From: Bhargavaea ullalensis
GTDB lineage: Bacteria > Bacillota > Bacilli > Bacillales_A > Planococcaceae
Length of the DNA stretch: 64,000 nt
Direction: 5' to 3' (one strand)
Assembly (NCBI RefSeq): GCF_040545425.1
Contig: NZ_JBEPLW010000016.1
In this document: piece after piece, positions 51,173 to 59,672 of the stretch
Position numbering within the stretch: position 1 is the stretch's first letter
Layout: the number at the start of each line of letters is the position of its first letter
Translations under genes and position numbers: made by a program
Notes under the pieces: generated by a model
Databases searched by the model: none
Told to the model about the DNA's origin: nothing
What the model saw: only the letters and a program-made list of their open reading frames with translations

Positions 51173-52665
51173 ACAGTGCACTGCTGATCATCTTCCTTTT
51201 TGCGGGGGTTGCGCTCTACCTCGGCATACGGGCCACAAAGGGCAAGGAAATGAACGTCGACGAATTCGCGGTCGGAAACAAGGGCTTTGGAACGCTGTTC
51301 ATCTTTCTGTTGATCGCGGGTGAGGTGTATACGACATTCACGTTCCTCGGAGGGAGCGGGTGGGCGTATTCCCACGGGGTTGCGGCGTTTTATGTACCGG
51401 CCTACATCTGTCTCGCCTACGTGCTGTCTTATTGGATGGTGCCGAAGATTTGGCGGTTTGCGAAAGACAACGATATCATTTCACAGCCGGCGTACTTCTC
51501 GGCGAAGTATAAAAGTCCGGTGCTTGGTATTGTAGTTTCGCTGCTCGGAACGGTTGCACTCATTCCCTACATTGTCATTCAGCTGAAAGGGCTCGGGATC
51601 ATTGTCGGGGAGGCGTCATACGGGGCGATCAGCCCTGTGATGGCAAGTGCAATCGGCGCCGTGATCATCACAATCTATGTGACGATTTCGGGAATCCATG
51701 GTTCTGCCTGGACGGCGGTCATGAAAGACATCATGATCCTGCTCGTCATCATTTTCCTCGGTCTGTACATACCGATTCATTACTTCGGCGGATTCAAGCC
51801 GATGTTTGAGGCAGTGCAGGCAGTGAAGCCGGAAGCACTGACTTTGCCAAGTGAAGGATTCAGTCTGGTCTGGTTCATTTCAACAATTATTCTGAATGCA
51901 TTCGGTTTTTATCTGCTGCCGCAGTCATTCTCGGTAATCCTGTCGGCAGACGGAGAAAAGGTACTGAAGAAAAATGCGATTACGCTGCCGATTTACACGA
52001 TCCTTCTTCTGTTTGCCTTCTTCATCGGATTCGCGGCAATCATCCAAGTTCCGGGCCTGCAGGGAGCCGACGGGGATCTGTCGCTTCTGCGGCTTGTGAT
52101 GAATACCTTCGACCCATGGGTGGTCGGCATTGTCGGAGCGGCCGGTCTCCTGACGGCTCTCGTTCCGGCGTCTGTCATGCTCATGTCGGCATCCATCGGT
52201 CTCATGACGGGAATCTACCGGCTGATCAAGCCGGATGCGACCGACCGCCAGCAGTTGAGGGTATCCAAAGGCCTCGTCTTCGTCATCATCGCCATCGCAT
52301 TCGCCTTCACGGTGTCCGGCGGAGAAGCTCTTGCGTTGCTCAACATCATGTCGTACAGCCTGATCACGCAACTCGTGCCGGGACTCCTGTTCAGTTTCAC
52401 CCGTTCGAAGTTCATGAATAAAGTCGGCGCGATGACCGGCATTATTGCAGGTACGGGCATGGTTCTCCTTAACGCCATCACGGGAATGAAGCTGGCCGAT
52501 ATCTTCCCGAATATACCGGCGTATTTGAATGACCTGAACACCGGAATGATTGCGCTCGCCGTGAACTTCGTCATTGCGATCGCAGTGAGTCTGGCCACGA
52601 ACAACCTGATTGAAAAAAGCGGGGAAAAGATGCTGCGGTCACAGAAGGCACTGAATGCCGATTGA
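51169..52665 (+). CDS. Sodium:solute symporter (SSS family)
   Basis: 498 aa, about 13 TM helices. The first periplasmic loop FLLIAGEVYTTFTFLGGSGW and GISGIHGSAWTAVMKD-type TM5 segment (TISGIHGSAWTAVMKDIMIL) are family landmarks, and ITQLVPGLLFSFTRSKF lies in the second half. Na+-coupled import of an organic solute, probably the substrate of the two hydrolases encoded just upstream. Confidence 0.92.
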   Translation: MNSALLIIFLFAGVALYLGIRATKGKEMNVDEFAVGNKGFGTLFIFLLIAGEVYTTFTFLGGSGWAYSHGVAAFYVPAYICLAYVLSYWMVPKIWRFAKDNDIISQPAYFSAKYKSPVLGIVVSLLGTVALIPYIVIQLKGLGIIVGEASYGAISPVMASAIGAVIITIYVTISGIHGSAWTAVMKDIMILLVIIFLGLYIPIHYFGGFKPMFEAVQAVKPEALTLPSEGFSLVWFISTIILNAFGFYLLPQSFSVILSADGEKVLKKNAITLPIYTILLLFAFFIGFAAIIQVPGLQGADGDLSLLRLVMNTFDPWVVGIVGAAGLLTALVPASVMLMSASIGLMTGIYRLIKPDATDRQQLRVSKGLVFVIIAIAFAFTVSGGEALALLNIMSYSLITQLVPGLLFSFTRSKFMNKVGAMTGIIAGTGMVLLNAITGMKLADIFPNIPAYLNDLNTGMIALAVNFVIAIAVSLATNNLIEKSGEKMLRSQKALNAD

Positions 52666-52671
52666 TGAACG

Positions 52672-52726
52672 GAGTTGTCGCTCCTTCTTCCTTTGATAAA
52701 GGAAGAAAGGGCGACAACTCTTTTTT
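52672..52726 (+). terminator. Terminator of the amidohydrolase-symporter operon
   Basis: Long stem: GAGTTGTCGC (52672-52681) with GCGACAACTC (52711-52720) and an inner CTTCTTCCTTT/AAAGGAAGAA stem, then TTTTTT. Confidence 0.92.
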
Positions 52727-52788
52727 GCGGAATCAAAGAGGTGGAACAGGATGGGCTGACAAGTATTTTTACTCTTCCAAAAAAACGC

Positions 52789-52817
52789 TTGCCCTCCGTA
52801 CGGCCATTCTGTATACT
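52789..52817 (+). promoter_or_regulatory. Promoter of the TyrR-like regulator gene
   Basis: TTGCCC at 52789-52794, a 17-nt spacer and TATACT at 52812-52817, about 65 nt before the start codon. Confidence 0.55.
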
Positions 52818-52881
52818 TCTATTCAAATATAAATAATCAAACAAAATTGAATAATCACCATCAAGGGAGGTGTGGCAGGAC

Positions 52882-54237
52882 ATGTCTGCGTTTTACTTGG
52901 ATTCGAATCCGGTTCCGGAAGTGATTGATTCTTCGCAGGAGGATTTGATCGTCACGAACCGGGACGGGATCATCGTAAAAGTCTCGAGGCAGAGCGGTCT
53001 TCATTACAATCTGAGTGCGGAAGAGCTTCTCGGTGCGTCGGTTTACGATCTGGAGAAGCAAGGGATTTTCGCGCCGGCGATCACACCGCTTGTCTTGAAA
53101 GAAAAGAAAAAGGTTGTGGTGATCCAGGAAACGCCTGCAGGGAGCCGGGAGCTGATCATGGGGTTTCCGCTGTTTGACGCATCGGGCGATGTGGAGTTTG
53201 TCGTCAGTTATTCGTATGAGTGGTCGGAGCTGCAGGTGATTCAGGGCCATATCAGCGGGTTGGAGGCGGAGATGGCGAGCCTGCGGGAAGAGCTGAGCCG
53301 CCTGCGGAAGGAATCGGTGGACACGTCGGGTCTTGTGCTTTCTTCACGGCCGACGTTGGAAGCGTTTACGACCGCTTTTGAGGTTGCCGATCTTGAAGTG
53401 CCCGTGATGATCTACGGTGAGCACGGGACGGGGAAGGCGACGCTCGCGAAGGAGATCCACAAGCGGAGCGGCCGGAGCGGCCAGGCATTCCTGACGCTTG
53501 ACTGCCGGACAATTCCGGAAGCTTTGTTCGAGCGGGAGCTGATCGGTGACGGCCGTGGACATGCCGGGCTGCTTGCCGTTGCGGATGGCGGCACGCTTTA
53601 TCTTGAAGGGATCGACCGGTTGCCGCTTCATCTGCAGACCCGGCTCGCCGCACTCTTGAAGGAGAAGAAATACCGGGCGGGGGACGGGTCGGAACTGACT
53701 TCGTTCGATGTGCGGTTCATTTGTTCGGCGGAAGGCGATCTGGGCGGGGCCGTGGCGGACGGGGAGTTTCTCAGCGAGCTGTATTATTTGCTGCAGATCG
53801 TGCCGATCGAGCTGCGCCCGCTCATGGAGCGCCGGGAAGATCTGTCGATGCTGATTCCGCTCTTCCTGGATTCTTTCAACGAAAAGCACCGGAAGGAACG
53901 GGAACTGTCGCGGGAGCTGTTCGACGGGCTGCTGAATCTGCCGTGGCCGGGAAATATCGACGAGCTGCAGAACGTGATGGAGCGGCTCGTCGTGTCGGGG
54001 CGTGAGCGGGTGCTCGTGCCGGACGACCTGCCGATGGAATACCGGCTTGCGTCGCCGTCCGCTTTATCCGATATCGGACTCGACGGGCGTTCGCTGCCGA
54101 GCATCCTGGAAAGCGTGGAAAAGCGCGTGCTGAAAATCGCGAAGCAGCGCTACGGGACGACGACGGAAATGGCAAAGCAGCTCGGCATCAGCCAGCCGTC
54201 GGTCGTCCGGAAGCTGAAGAAATATGAAGGCAAATGA
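52882..54237 (+). CDS. TyrR-like AAA+ regulator with degenerate sigma-54 activator domain
   Basis: 451 aa from ATG 52882 (GGGAGG upstream; GTG 52870 abuts the SD). PAS-like sensor at about 15-120, short coiled coil 124-145, AAA+ domain 150-385 and a Fis/TyrR-type HTH 425-448 (MAKQLGISQPSVVRKLKKY). Walker A is GEHGTGKA, Walker B is GGTLYLEGID with the usual Asp-Glu lost, and the segment where GAFTGA should lie is deleted (ELIGDGRGHAGLLAVADGG). Without GAFTGA it cannot remodel sigma-54 holoenzyme, so it should act on sigma-A promoters, as TyrR does. Likely regulator of the aminotransferase and membrane-protein genes downstream. Confidence 0.85.
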   Translation: MSAFYLDSNPVPEVIDSSQEDLIVTNRDGIIVKVSRQSGLHYNLSAEELLGASVYDLEKQGIFAPAITPLVLKEKKKVVVIQETPAGSRELIMGFPLFDASGDVEFVVSYSYEWSELQVIQGHISGLEAEMASLREELSRLRKESVDTSGLVLSSRPTLEAFTTAFEVADLEVPVMIYGEHGTGKATLAKEIHKRSGRSGQAFLTLDCRTIPEALFERELIGDGRGHAGLLAVADGGTLYLEGIDRLPLHLQTRLAALLKEKKYRAGDGSELTSFDVRFICSAEGDLGGAVADGEFLSELYYLLQIVPIELRPLMERREDLSMLIPLFLDSFNEKHRKERELSRELFDGLLNLPWPGNIDELQNVMERLVVSGRERVLVPDDLPMEYRLASPSALSDIGLDGRSLPSILESVEKRVLKIAKQRYGTTTEMAKQLGISQPSVVRKLKKYEGK

Positions 54238-54253
54238 TTGGAAGAACAGCAGA

Positions 54254-54379
54254 GGTAGGGACTCAGCCCGGATTGGTAGGGATTTAGCCCACATAGGTAG
54301 GGATTCAAGCCAGTAAGGTAGGGATTCAGCCTTGATTGGTAGGGATTCGAGTAACCAAGGTAGGGATTCGGACCCGCGT
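54254..54379 (+). repeat. 21-nt tandem repeat array D (6 units)
   Basis: Six units starting at 54254, 54275, 54296, 54317, 54338 and 54359, each beginning GGTAGGGA-T (consensus GGTAGGGATTC) with a 10-nt variable tail. Same 21-nt period as arrays A, B, C and E but a distinct core. It begins 17 nt after the regulator stop and ends 66 nt before the aminotransferase start, so it is in the leader or promoter region of that gene. Confidence 0.9.
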
Positions 54380-54445
54380 GGGAAAAACACTGCTCCAATC
54401 AAACACACCAAGAAACCAAACGTTCCATGAACAGGAGGATGCAAC

Positions 54446-55798
54446 ATGACCAAACAACTGGACACATACGAAACTGAAACGGCAACCGCCGAACAGCCCG
54501 GCTGGACATCGATGGTCGACAACATCGGGAACTTCCTCGCGCCGAGCATGGCGAAGGATCACCCGAATCTGCCTGTCGTGAAAGCGGAAGGCTGCTATTA
54601 CTACGGCGCGGATGGCCGGAAGTATCTGGACTTCACATCGGGGATTGCGGTCGAAAACGTCGGCCACCGGCATCCGAAAGTCGTCGAGGCGATCAAGCAC
54701 AGTGCGGACCACCTTGTCCACGGACCGTCCGGCGTCATTATTTATGAATCAATCCTGAAACTCGCCTATGAACTGCAACAGGTGCTGCCGCCGAAGCTCG
54801 ATAACTTTTTCTTCGCCAACAGCGGGACGGAAGCAATCGAAGGCGCCCTCAAGCTCGCAAAATATGTGACGAAGCGGCCGTATGCCGTGTCGTTCACGGG
54901 ATGCTTCCACGGCCGGTCGATCGGCGCGCTCAGCGTGACGACGTCGAAAAGCAAATACCGCAAGCATATGCAGCCGTCCTGGCTTACATATCAGCTGCCG
55001 TACGCGCTGCCGGAATACTTGCCGGAAGGCGCGGACTCGGAAGAGTACTTCGCAGACAAGCTGGAGCGGGATGCGAAGAGCCTGTTTGCCCATCAGGTCG
55101 ATCCGTCGGAAGTCGCCTGCATGATTGTCGAGCCGGTGCTCGGGGAAGGCGGCTACATCATCCCGCCGAAATCATGGCTGAAGAAAATCCGCGAGATCTG
55201 CGACCGCCACGGCATCCTGCTCATCTTCGACGAAGTGCAGACCGGCTTCGGCCGTACGGGAGACTGGTTCGCGGCGCAGACATTCGGCGTCACGCCGGAT
55301 ATCATGGCGATTGCAAAAGGCATCGCGGCTGGACTTCCGCTCAGTGCGACGGTCGCTTCGAAAGAACTGATGGAACAGTGGCCGCTCGGCGCGCACGGCA
55401 CGACGTTCGGCGGGAACCCGATCGCCTGCTCCGCAGCGCTCGCTTCACTGGAAGTCCTGAAGGAAGAAAAGCTGATCGACAACTCGCGCGACATGGGTGC
55501 GTACGCCCTGGACCGGCTTGCGCGGATCCAGGAGAAGCATCCGGTCATCCGCGATGTGCGCGGCACCGGTCTCATGATCGGGATCGAACTCCAGGATCCG
55601 GAAACAGGGGAGCCGGACGGAGCGGCGGTCATGGATGTGCTCGACCGGTGCCTGGAAAAAGGCGTGCTGTTTTATCTGTGCGGCAACTCCGGAGAAGTGA
55701 TCAGGATGATTCCGCCGCTCACCGTGACGAAGGAACAGATCGACGAAGGGCTCGACATTCTGGAAGCAGTTTTGACGGAGCGCGAACGAGCGCACTGA
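54446..55798 (+). CDS. Class III aminotransferase (GabT-like)
   Basis: 450 aa, PLP enzyme of the omega-amino-acid transaminase group. DGRKYLDFTSGIAVENVGH at the substrate-binding start, FFANSGTEAIEGALKLAKY, TGCFHGRSIGALSVT, LLIFDEVQTGFGRTGDW and the PLP-Lys segment IMAIAKGIAAGLPL. Transfers amino groups from substrates such as 4-aminobutyrate, beta-alanine or other omega-amines to a keto acid. SD CAGGAGG. 22 nt before a YjiH-type membrane gene that may import the amine. Confidence 0.92.
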   Translation: MTKQLDTYETETATAEQPGWTSMVDNIGNFLAPSMAKDHPNLPVVKAEGCYYYGADGRKYLDFTSGIAVENVGHRHPKVVEAIKHSADHLVHGPSGVIIYESILKLAYELQQVLPPKLDNFFFANSGTEAIEGALKLAKYVTKRPYAVSFTGCFHGRSIGALSVTTSKSKYRKHMQPSWLTYQLPYALPEYLPEGADSEEYFADKLERDAKSLFAHQVDPSEVACMIVEPVLGEGGYIIPPKSWLKKIREICDRHGILLIFDEVQTGFGRTGDWFAAQTFGVTPDIMAIAKGIAAGLPLSATVASKELMEQWPLGAHGTTFGGNPIACSAALASLEVLKEEKLIDNSRDMGAYALDRLARIQEKHPVIRDVRGTGLMIGIELQDPETGEPDGAAVMDVLDRCLEKGVLFYLCGNSGEVIRMIPPLTVTKEQIDEGLDILEAVLTERERAH

Positions 55799-55820
55799 AT
55801 CCATTTCGGGGGGAATGAAC

Positions 55821-57185
55821 ATGTCCGTTGTTTATAAAGGGGAAGGGGCTGCGTCCAAGCGGGCCGCATGGAAGTTTTTGATTCCGTCTCTGATCGGGGC
55901 ACTGCTGTTTTTGCTGCCGATCAAAGTGAACGGGGAAATTACCATCGGCGTCGGTGTGATGGCCTCGGCCATGCTCAAGGCGGGAGAGGCGTGGATTCCC
56001 GGTTTCATCCTGGGGCTGCTTGCCTTTACGATGATCATGACGATCGTGGCGGTGGCGGCAAAGCCGTCGTTCATCGTTAACCAGCCGTTCCTGAAAGGGC
56101 TGTTCCTCGTCGGACCGTTCGGGCTGATCACGCGGATTTTCGGATTCGCGGTCGGATTCATGGCGTTTTTCAAAGTCGGTCCGGAATTCATTTCATCCGG
56201 CGCAACGGGCGGGGTCGTGCTGTTTGACCTGGCGCCCGTGCTGCTGACTTGGTTCTTGTTCGCAGGGGTCATGCTGCCGCTGCTCGTGGAATTCGGCTTG
56301 ATGGAATTTGTCGGGACGCTGCTCAGAGGATTCATGGGACCGGTGTTCAAGCTGCCGGGCCGCTCGTCGATCGACACGATGGCGTCCTGGATGGGTGCGG
56401 CTCCGGTCGGCGTGCTCGTGACGATGAAGCAGTATGACGAAGGCTATTACACAAAGCGGGAAGCGGCCGTCATCGCGACGACCTTTTCAATCGCGTCGAT
56501 TTCATTTTCTCTTGTTGTTGCAAATGTCATTGGCCTTGGACACATGTTCGTCCCGTTCTACGCGACGATCGCGATCGCGTCAATTGCCGCTGCGATCATC
56601 ATGCCGCGCATCCCGCCGCTTTCGAGGAAAGCCGACGAATATGCGCCGGGCGTGGTGCCGCAGATGGAAGAAGACATGCCGGCGGGCGTGTCCAAGCTGA
56701 GCTGGGGCTGGAACCAGGCACTAGCAAAAGCGGACAAGGCGAAAGGCCCGAAAGCGCTTGTCCGTGAAGGCGTCGAAACCGTGCTCGACATCTGGCTCGG
56801 CCTCATTCCGCTCGTCATGAGCCTAGGGGCGCTGGCCTTGATCGTGGCGGAATACACCCCGCTGTTCCAGTGGATTTCCTATCCGCTCGTCCCGCTGCTC
56901 GAACTGATGCAGATCCCGGCGGCAAACGAAGCGGCGCCGACGATGCTCGTCGGATTCGCCGACATGTTCCTCCCGTCGGTCATCGGCAGCGGCATCGAAA
57001 GCGAGCTGACGCGGTTTGTCGTCGGCACACTGTCGCTCACGCAGCTCATCTACATGTCGGAAATCGGCATCCTCATCCTGAAATCCAACATCCCGGTCAA
57101 CTTCCGGGAGCTCCTCATCATCTTCATCCAGCGGACGGTCATCACCCTGCCGATCATCGTGCTGATCGCGCATTGGTTGTTCTGA
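55821..57185 (+). CDS. YjiH-family membrane protein (nucleoside-recognition/Gate domain)
   Basis: 454 aa from ATG 55821 (GGGGGG SD at 8 nt; ATG 55815 is too close). About 10-11 TM helices. LRGFMGPVFKLPGRSSIDT, ASWMGAAPVGVLVTMKQYDEG and SFSLVVANVIGLGHMF are typical of the YjiH group carrying a Gate (nucleoside-recognition) domain. Transport of an amino compound is plausible because of the aminotransferase partner; the true ligand is unknown. Confidence 0.85.
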   Translation: MSVVYKGEGAASKRAAWKFLIPSLIGALLFLLPIKVNGEITIGVGVMASAMLKAGEAWIPGFILGLLAFTMIMTIVAVAAKPSFIVNQPFLKGLFLVGPFGLITRIFGFAVGFMAFFKVGPEFISSGATGGVVLFDLAPVLLTWFLFAGVMLPLLVEFGLMEFVGTLLRGFMGPVFKLPGRSSIDTMASWMGAAPVGVLVTMKQYDEGYYTKREAAVIATTFSIASISFSLVVANVIGLGHMFVPFYATIAIASIAAAIIMPRIPPLSRKADEYAPGVVPQMEEDMPAGVSKLSWGWNQALAKADKAKGPKALVREGVETVLDIWLGLIPLVMSLGALALIVAEYTPLFQWISYPLVPLLELMQIPAANEAAPTMLVGFADMFLPSVIGSGIESELTRFVVGTLSLTQLIYMSEIGILILKSNIPVNFRELLIIFIQRTVITLPIIVLIAHWLF

Positions 57186-57198
57186 ATAGGAAAGAATG

Positions 57199-57230
57199 CG
57201 AAAAAGCAGCCGTGGAAGGCTGCTTTTTCG
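57199..57230 (+). terminator. Terminator after the YjiH-type gene
   Basis: CGAAAAAGCAGCC with GGCTGCTTTTTCG around a 6-nt loop. The T run is part of the stem, so it may also act on the opposite strand. Confidence 0.9.
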
Positions 57231-57260
57231 TTTTGTCCGGAGTACCGGTGGATGGTGTAC

Positions 57261-57570
57261 AAGAACACCATCAGTCGAAGGAATCACACAGAGAACCGGA
57301 CAGAATCGCTCCATGAATCCACTCACCCCGGCAACGCGCTCACTCATGGCGTCTATGATTCCACTCACCCGGGCAACGCGCTCACTCAAAGCCTCTATGA
57401 TTCCACTCACCCCGGACAGCACCATGGATCGAAGAACTCCATCAGTCGAAGAAATCCGCCCGCTGCCCCCGCTCACGTCGCCCCTGTCTACTCGAGCTGC
57501 GTTTTGCGGCATCTTCGACGGACGCTTTTCCCGCACGTCTCGCGTATTTACACAGAGAACTGGACACAAT
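57261..57570. repeat. Two pairs of interspersed direct repeats around array E
   Basis: Element 1 at 57261-57285 recurs at 57432-57456 (shared CCATCAGTCGAAG). Element 2 at 57286-57306 recurs at 57550-57570 (shared ACACAGAGAAC-GGACA-AAT). In the first copy the two elements are adjacent. In the second they are 93 nt apart, and element 2 overlaps the last codons of the class V aminotransferase gene. Confidence 0.7.
57313..57417 (+). repeat. 21-nt tandem repeat array E (5 units, alternating two types)
   Basis: Units at 57313, 57334, 57355, 57376 and 57397. Odd units read ATGATTCCACTCACCCCGGCA with small changes, even units ACGCGCTCACTCATGGCGTCT with small changes, giving a 42-nt higher-order period. 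Both carry the CACTCA core of arrays A to C. Located between convergent gene ends. Confidence 0.85.
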
Positions 57571-58804
57571 TTGCCGGTGTCCGGATGATTTGGCGCGTGG
57601 CGTCGATGAACCGGTCGACTTCATCGTCGGTGGTGTACGGGGCTAGTCCCGCCCGGATCCAGCTGCCGGCTTCGAGGACGCCTGCCCGCTCGGCGAGTCG
57701 GGTGGCGTAAAAGTGTCCGTCCGCGACAAAGATGGAAAACTCCTCGGCCATTCTTCGGCTGAATTCGGCGGGGGACAGGCCGTCTGCCGTGAAGGCGAGC
57801 GTCGGGGTTTTGGGCACGGAATCGGGCGCCTGGTAAAGACGGATGCCGTCCATCTCATGGAAGGCCCGCCGGATCCGGTTCGCGAGCCGGTTTTCATGAT
57901 CTTCAATCCGGCGGTAACCGTCCAGGATCCGTTCCCGCCGGGTGTTGCCGTTTCCAAGGCTTTCAATGAATCCGACGGCCGCCTTGACGCCGGCAATGGC
58001 GGCAAAATTTTGCGTGCCGGTCTGCAGATTGTCCGGATAGTGGTTGTCCGACGGTCCGACTTTGTACGGTTTGAGTTTCTTGAAAACTTCCGTCCGGATG
58101 ACGGCCATGCCGATATGCGGTCCGAAAAACTTGTAGGCCGAGAAAAACAGGAGGTCGGCGCCGAGCTTTTCCCGGTCGATCGGCATATGCGGAACCGCAT
58201 GTACGGCGTCGACGGAGGTGAGGGCACCGGCCGCTTTTGCCCGTTCCATGATCGGACGGATGTCGGGAATGGTGCCCACCGCGTTGGAAGCAAGTGTGAC
58301 GGCGACAAGACGCGTGCGGTGACTGATTTGTTCATCGAGTCGTGAAAGGTCAAGCGTCAGGGTGGAAGAATCTACCGGAATCCAGTTCACCTTCACGCCC
58401 TTTTCCTCTGCAGCCGACAGCCAGGGGTCAATGTTCGCGGGATGGTCCATCTCGGTCAGGACGATTTCGTCGCCCGGCTGCCAGTCGCGGCTCAGCGCCC
58501 GGGCGACGGAAAACGCAAGCGATGTGGCGTTTTGACCGAAGGCTATCTCCTCGGGGCGGGCATTCACCAGATCCGCCACGGCTTCCCGGGTATTCCGGAT
58601 GCTTTTTTCCGTCTCCGCGCTTGTCGGAAACTGGCCGTGCAGATTGGCGGTGCCGCCGGTCATATAGCGGATCATCGCATCCATCGCGCCCTTGACGACC
58701 TGTGATCCGCCGGGCCCGTCCAAAAACACGGCCGGCCTGCCGTGATGGGTGCGTCCGAGCGCCGGGAACTGGTTGCGGATTTCATCGATCGGATATGCAG
58801 ACAT
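57548..58804 (-). CDS. Class V aminotransferase (cysteine-desulfurase-like)
   Basis: 418 aa from ATG 58804 (AAGGAGG 8 nt upstream). PLP type I fold: FLDGPGGSQV at the start, ASNAVGTIPDI, TSVDAVHAVPHMPID (PLP-binding Asp and His) and LLFFSAYKFFGPHIG with the Schiff-base Lys. It matches the cysteine-desulfurase-like subgroup near VC1184 rather than SufS/IscS, and lacks the usual Cys-containing active-site loop at the C-terminus. Substrate unknown. Monocistronic, ends beside the repeat region. Confidence 0.86.
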   Translation of the reverse strand: MSAYPIDEIRNQFPALGRTHHGRPAVFLDGPGGSQVVKGAMDAMIRYMTGGTANLHGQFPTSAETEKSIRNTREAVADLVNARPEEIAFGQNATSLAFSVARALSRDWQPGDEIVLTEMDHPANIDPWLSAAEEKGVKVNWIPVDSSTLTLDLSRLDEQISHRTRLVAVTLASNAVGTIPDIRPIMERAKAAGALTSVDAVHAVPHMPIDREKLGADLLFFSAYKFFGPHIGMAVIRTEVFKKLKPYKVGPSDNHYPDNLQTGTQNFAAIAGVKAAVGFIESLGNGNTRRERILDGYRRIEDHENRLANRIRRAFHEMDGIRLYQAPDSVPKTPTLAFTADGLSPAEFSRRMAEEFSIFVADGHFYATRLAERAGVLEAGSWIRAGLAPYTTDDEVDRFIDATRQIIRTPANCVQFSV

Positions 58805-59045
58805 GAAAACGACCTCCTTGAATATAAAATCGAATTCCGGAAGAGGCGGGATGCCGGTTCCTGTCGACCCGACAATTCTGGATGAATCGCCTATTCCGGA
58901 TATCGAACTATTTCGACACGCCTTCCCCGAAGTCCTATGAACAATTTTTGAATCAATAGAGAAAGCCGGTTTGCGGCGGCGGGGAAAAGGGAACAAAGCA
59001 TCAGGTACAAGTGAAGGAAGACGGGGTGGCATTTCCGAATGACCA

Positions 59046-59074
59046 TTGTATTATCAACCATATTTTGCTAATAT
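59046..59074 (+). promoter_or_regulatory. Extended -10 promoter upstream of the 88-aa gene
   Basis: TTGTAT (59046-59051), a 17-nt spacer and TGCTAATAT (extended -10 ending at 59074). Transcription should start near 59081 and immediately meet the hairpin at 59101. The rest of the gap 58805-59045 holds no recognised element. Confidence 0.5.
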
Positions 59075-59100
59075 AAATAAACAAAATGGTTCCCTCCGAA

Positions 59101-59133
59101 CAGTGCCGCCAACATCGGCACTGATTATTTTTT
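59101..59133 (+). terminator. Attenuator-like terminator shortly after a promoter
   Basis: CAGTGCCG (59101-59108) with CGGCACTG (59116-59123) around a 7-nt loop, then ATTATTTTTTGG. It would end transcripts about 50 nt long, well before the gene at 59274, so it may act as an attenuator or define a very short RNA. Confidence 0.65.
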
Positions 59134-59273
59134 GGTTGGAATTAGTTCAATGGACTTACACTCAACGAGAAAGAAAACACTGATTCGGACTTGTTCGCGG
59201 TATTTATGGGCATAAAGACACGCATTGGGATGTCGTGTTAAAACAACCCTGACAATGAAGGAGATGAAATCGG

Positions 59274-59540
59274 ATGGATGCTGTACTGGAACATGAGAGA
59301 GAAGTCACCGATGTTTATAGGCTGGACATCCTGCGTGCCGATTGGACAGAGAACTGGGATTTCATCGTGGAGCTGGAGGCCGATTCGCCGGAACAGCTGG
59401 GAAGCGACCATGCTCTCTTGTTTGCCAAGACCGTGGCGGGACGCCGGCGGTGCAAAATTTATCGCTCGGTTGGCCCGATCCTTCCCGGCACAGGCAAGAT
59501 GAAGTACCAGCGGGCATTTCGTTTTTCGAGGTGGGAATAA
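59274..59540 (+). CDS. Small hypothetical protein (88 aa)
   Basis: ATG 59274 with GAAGGAGATG upstream. Product MDAVLEHEREVTDVYRLDIL continuing acidic in the middle and basic at the end (GKMKYQRAFRFSRWE). No TM segment or known motif. Followed by a strong terminator, which supports real expression. Unrecognised family. Confidence 0.55.
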   Translation: MDAVLEHEREVTDVYRLDILRADWTENWDFIVELEADSPEQLGSDHALLFAKTVAGRRRCKIYRSVGPILPGTGKMKYQRAFRFSRWE

Positions 59541-59616
59541 GCCGGAAAATCAATATGGCGATTTTTGAACAGGCAATAGTCAAATTACACCCGGTGGCAA
59601 CTTCGAACGGAGATGA

Positions 59617-59657
59617 CAAAACGGCAGCGTGCGCATCAGGCGCGTGCTGCCGTTTTG
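59617..59657. terminator. Bidirectional terminator between convergent genes
   Basis: CAAAACGGCAGC (59617-59628) with GCTGCCGTTTTG (59646-59657), and further pairing of the loop. The minus-strand acyl-CoA ligase gene ends at 59673. Confidence 0.88.
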
Positions 59658-59672
59658 GAATAGGCCGGTGTC

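Noticed and set aside
8681..57417. CRISPR arrays
   Set aside because: The 21-nt units are directly contiguous with no spacers, and units diverge along their whole length. No cas genes are present.
54150..57710. Heptapeptide-repeat proteins encoded by arrays D and E
   Set aside because: A 21-nt period automatically gives 7-residue repeats in every open frame. None of these frames has a convincing start and SD.
59086..59124. 12-codon leader peptide over the attenuator hairpin
   Set aside because: No Shine-Dalgarno, and no run of a single amino acid that would suggest a starvation sensor; kept only as a note in the attenuator finding.
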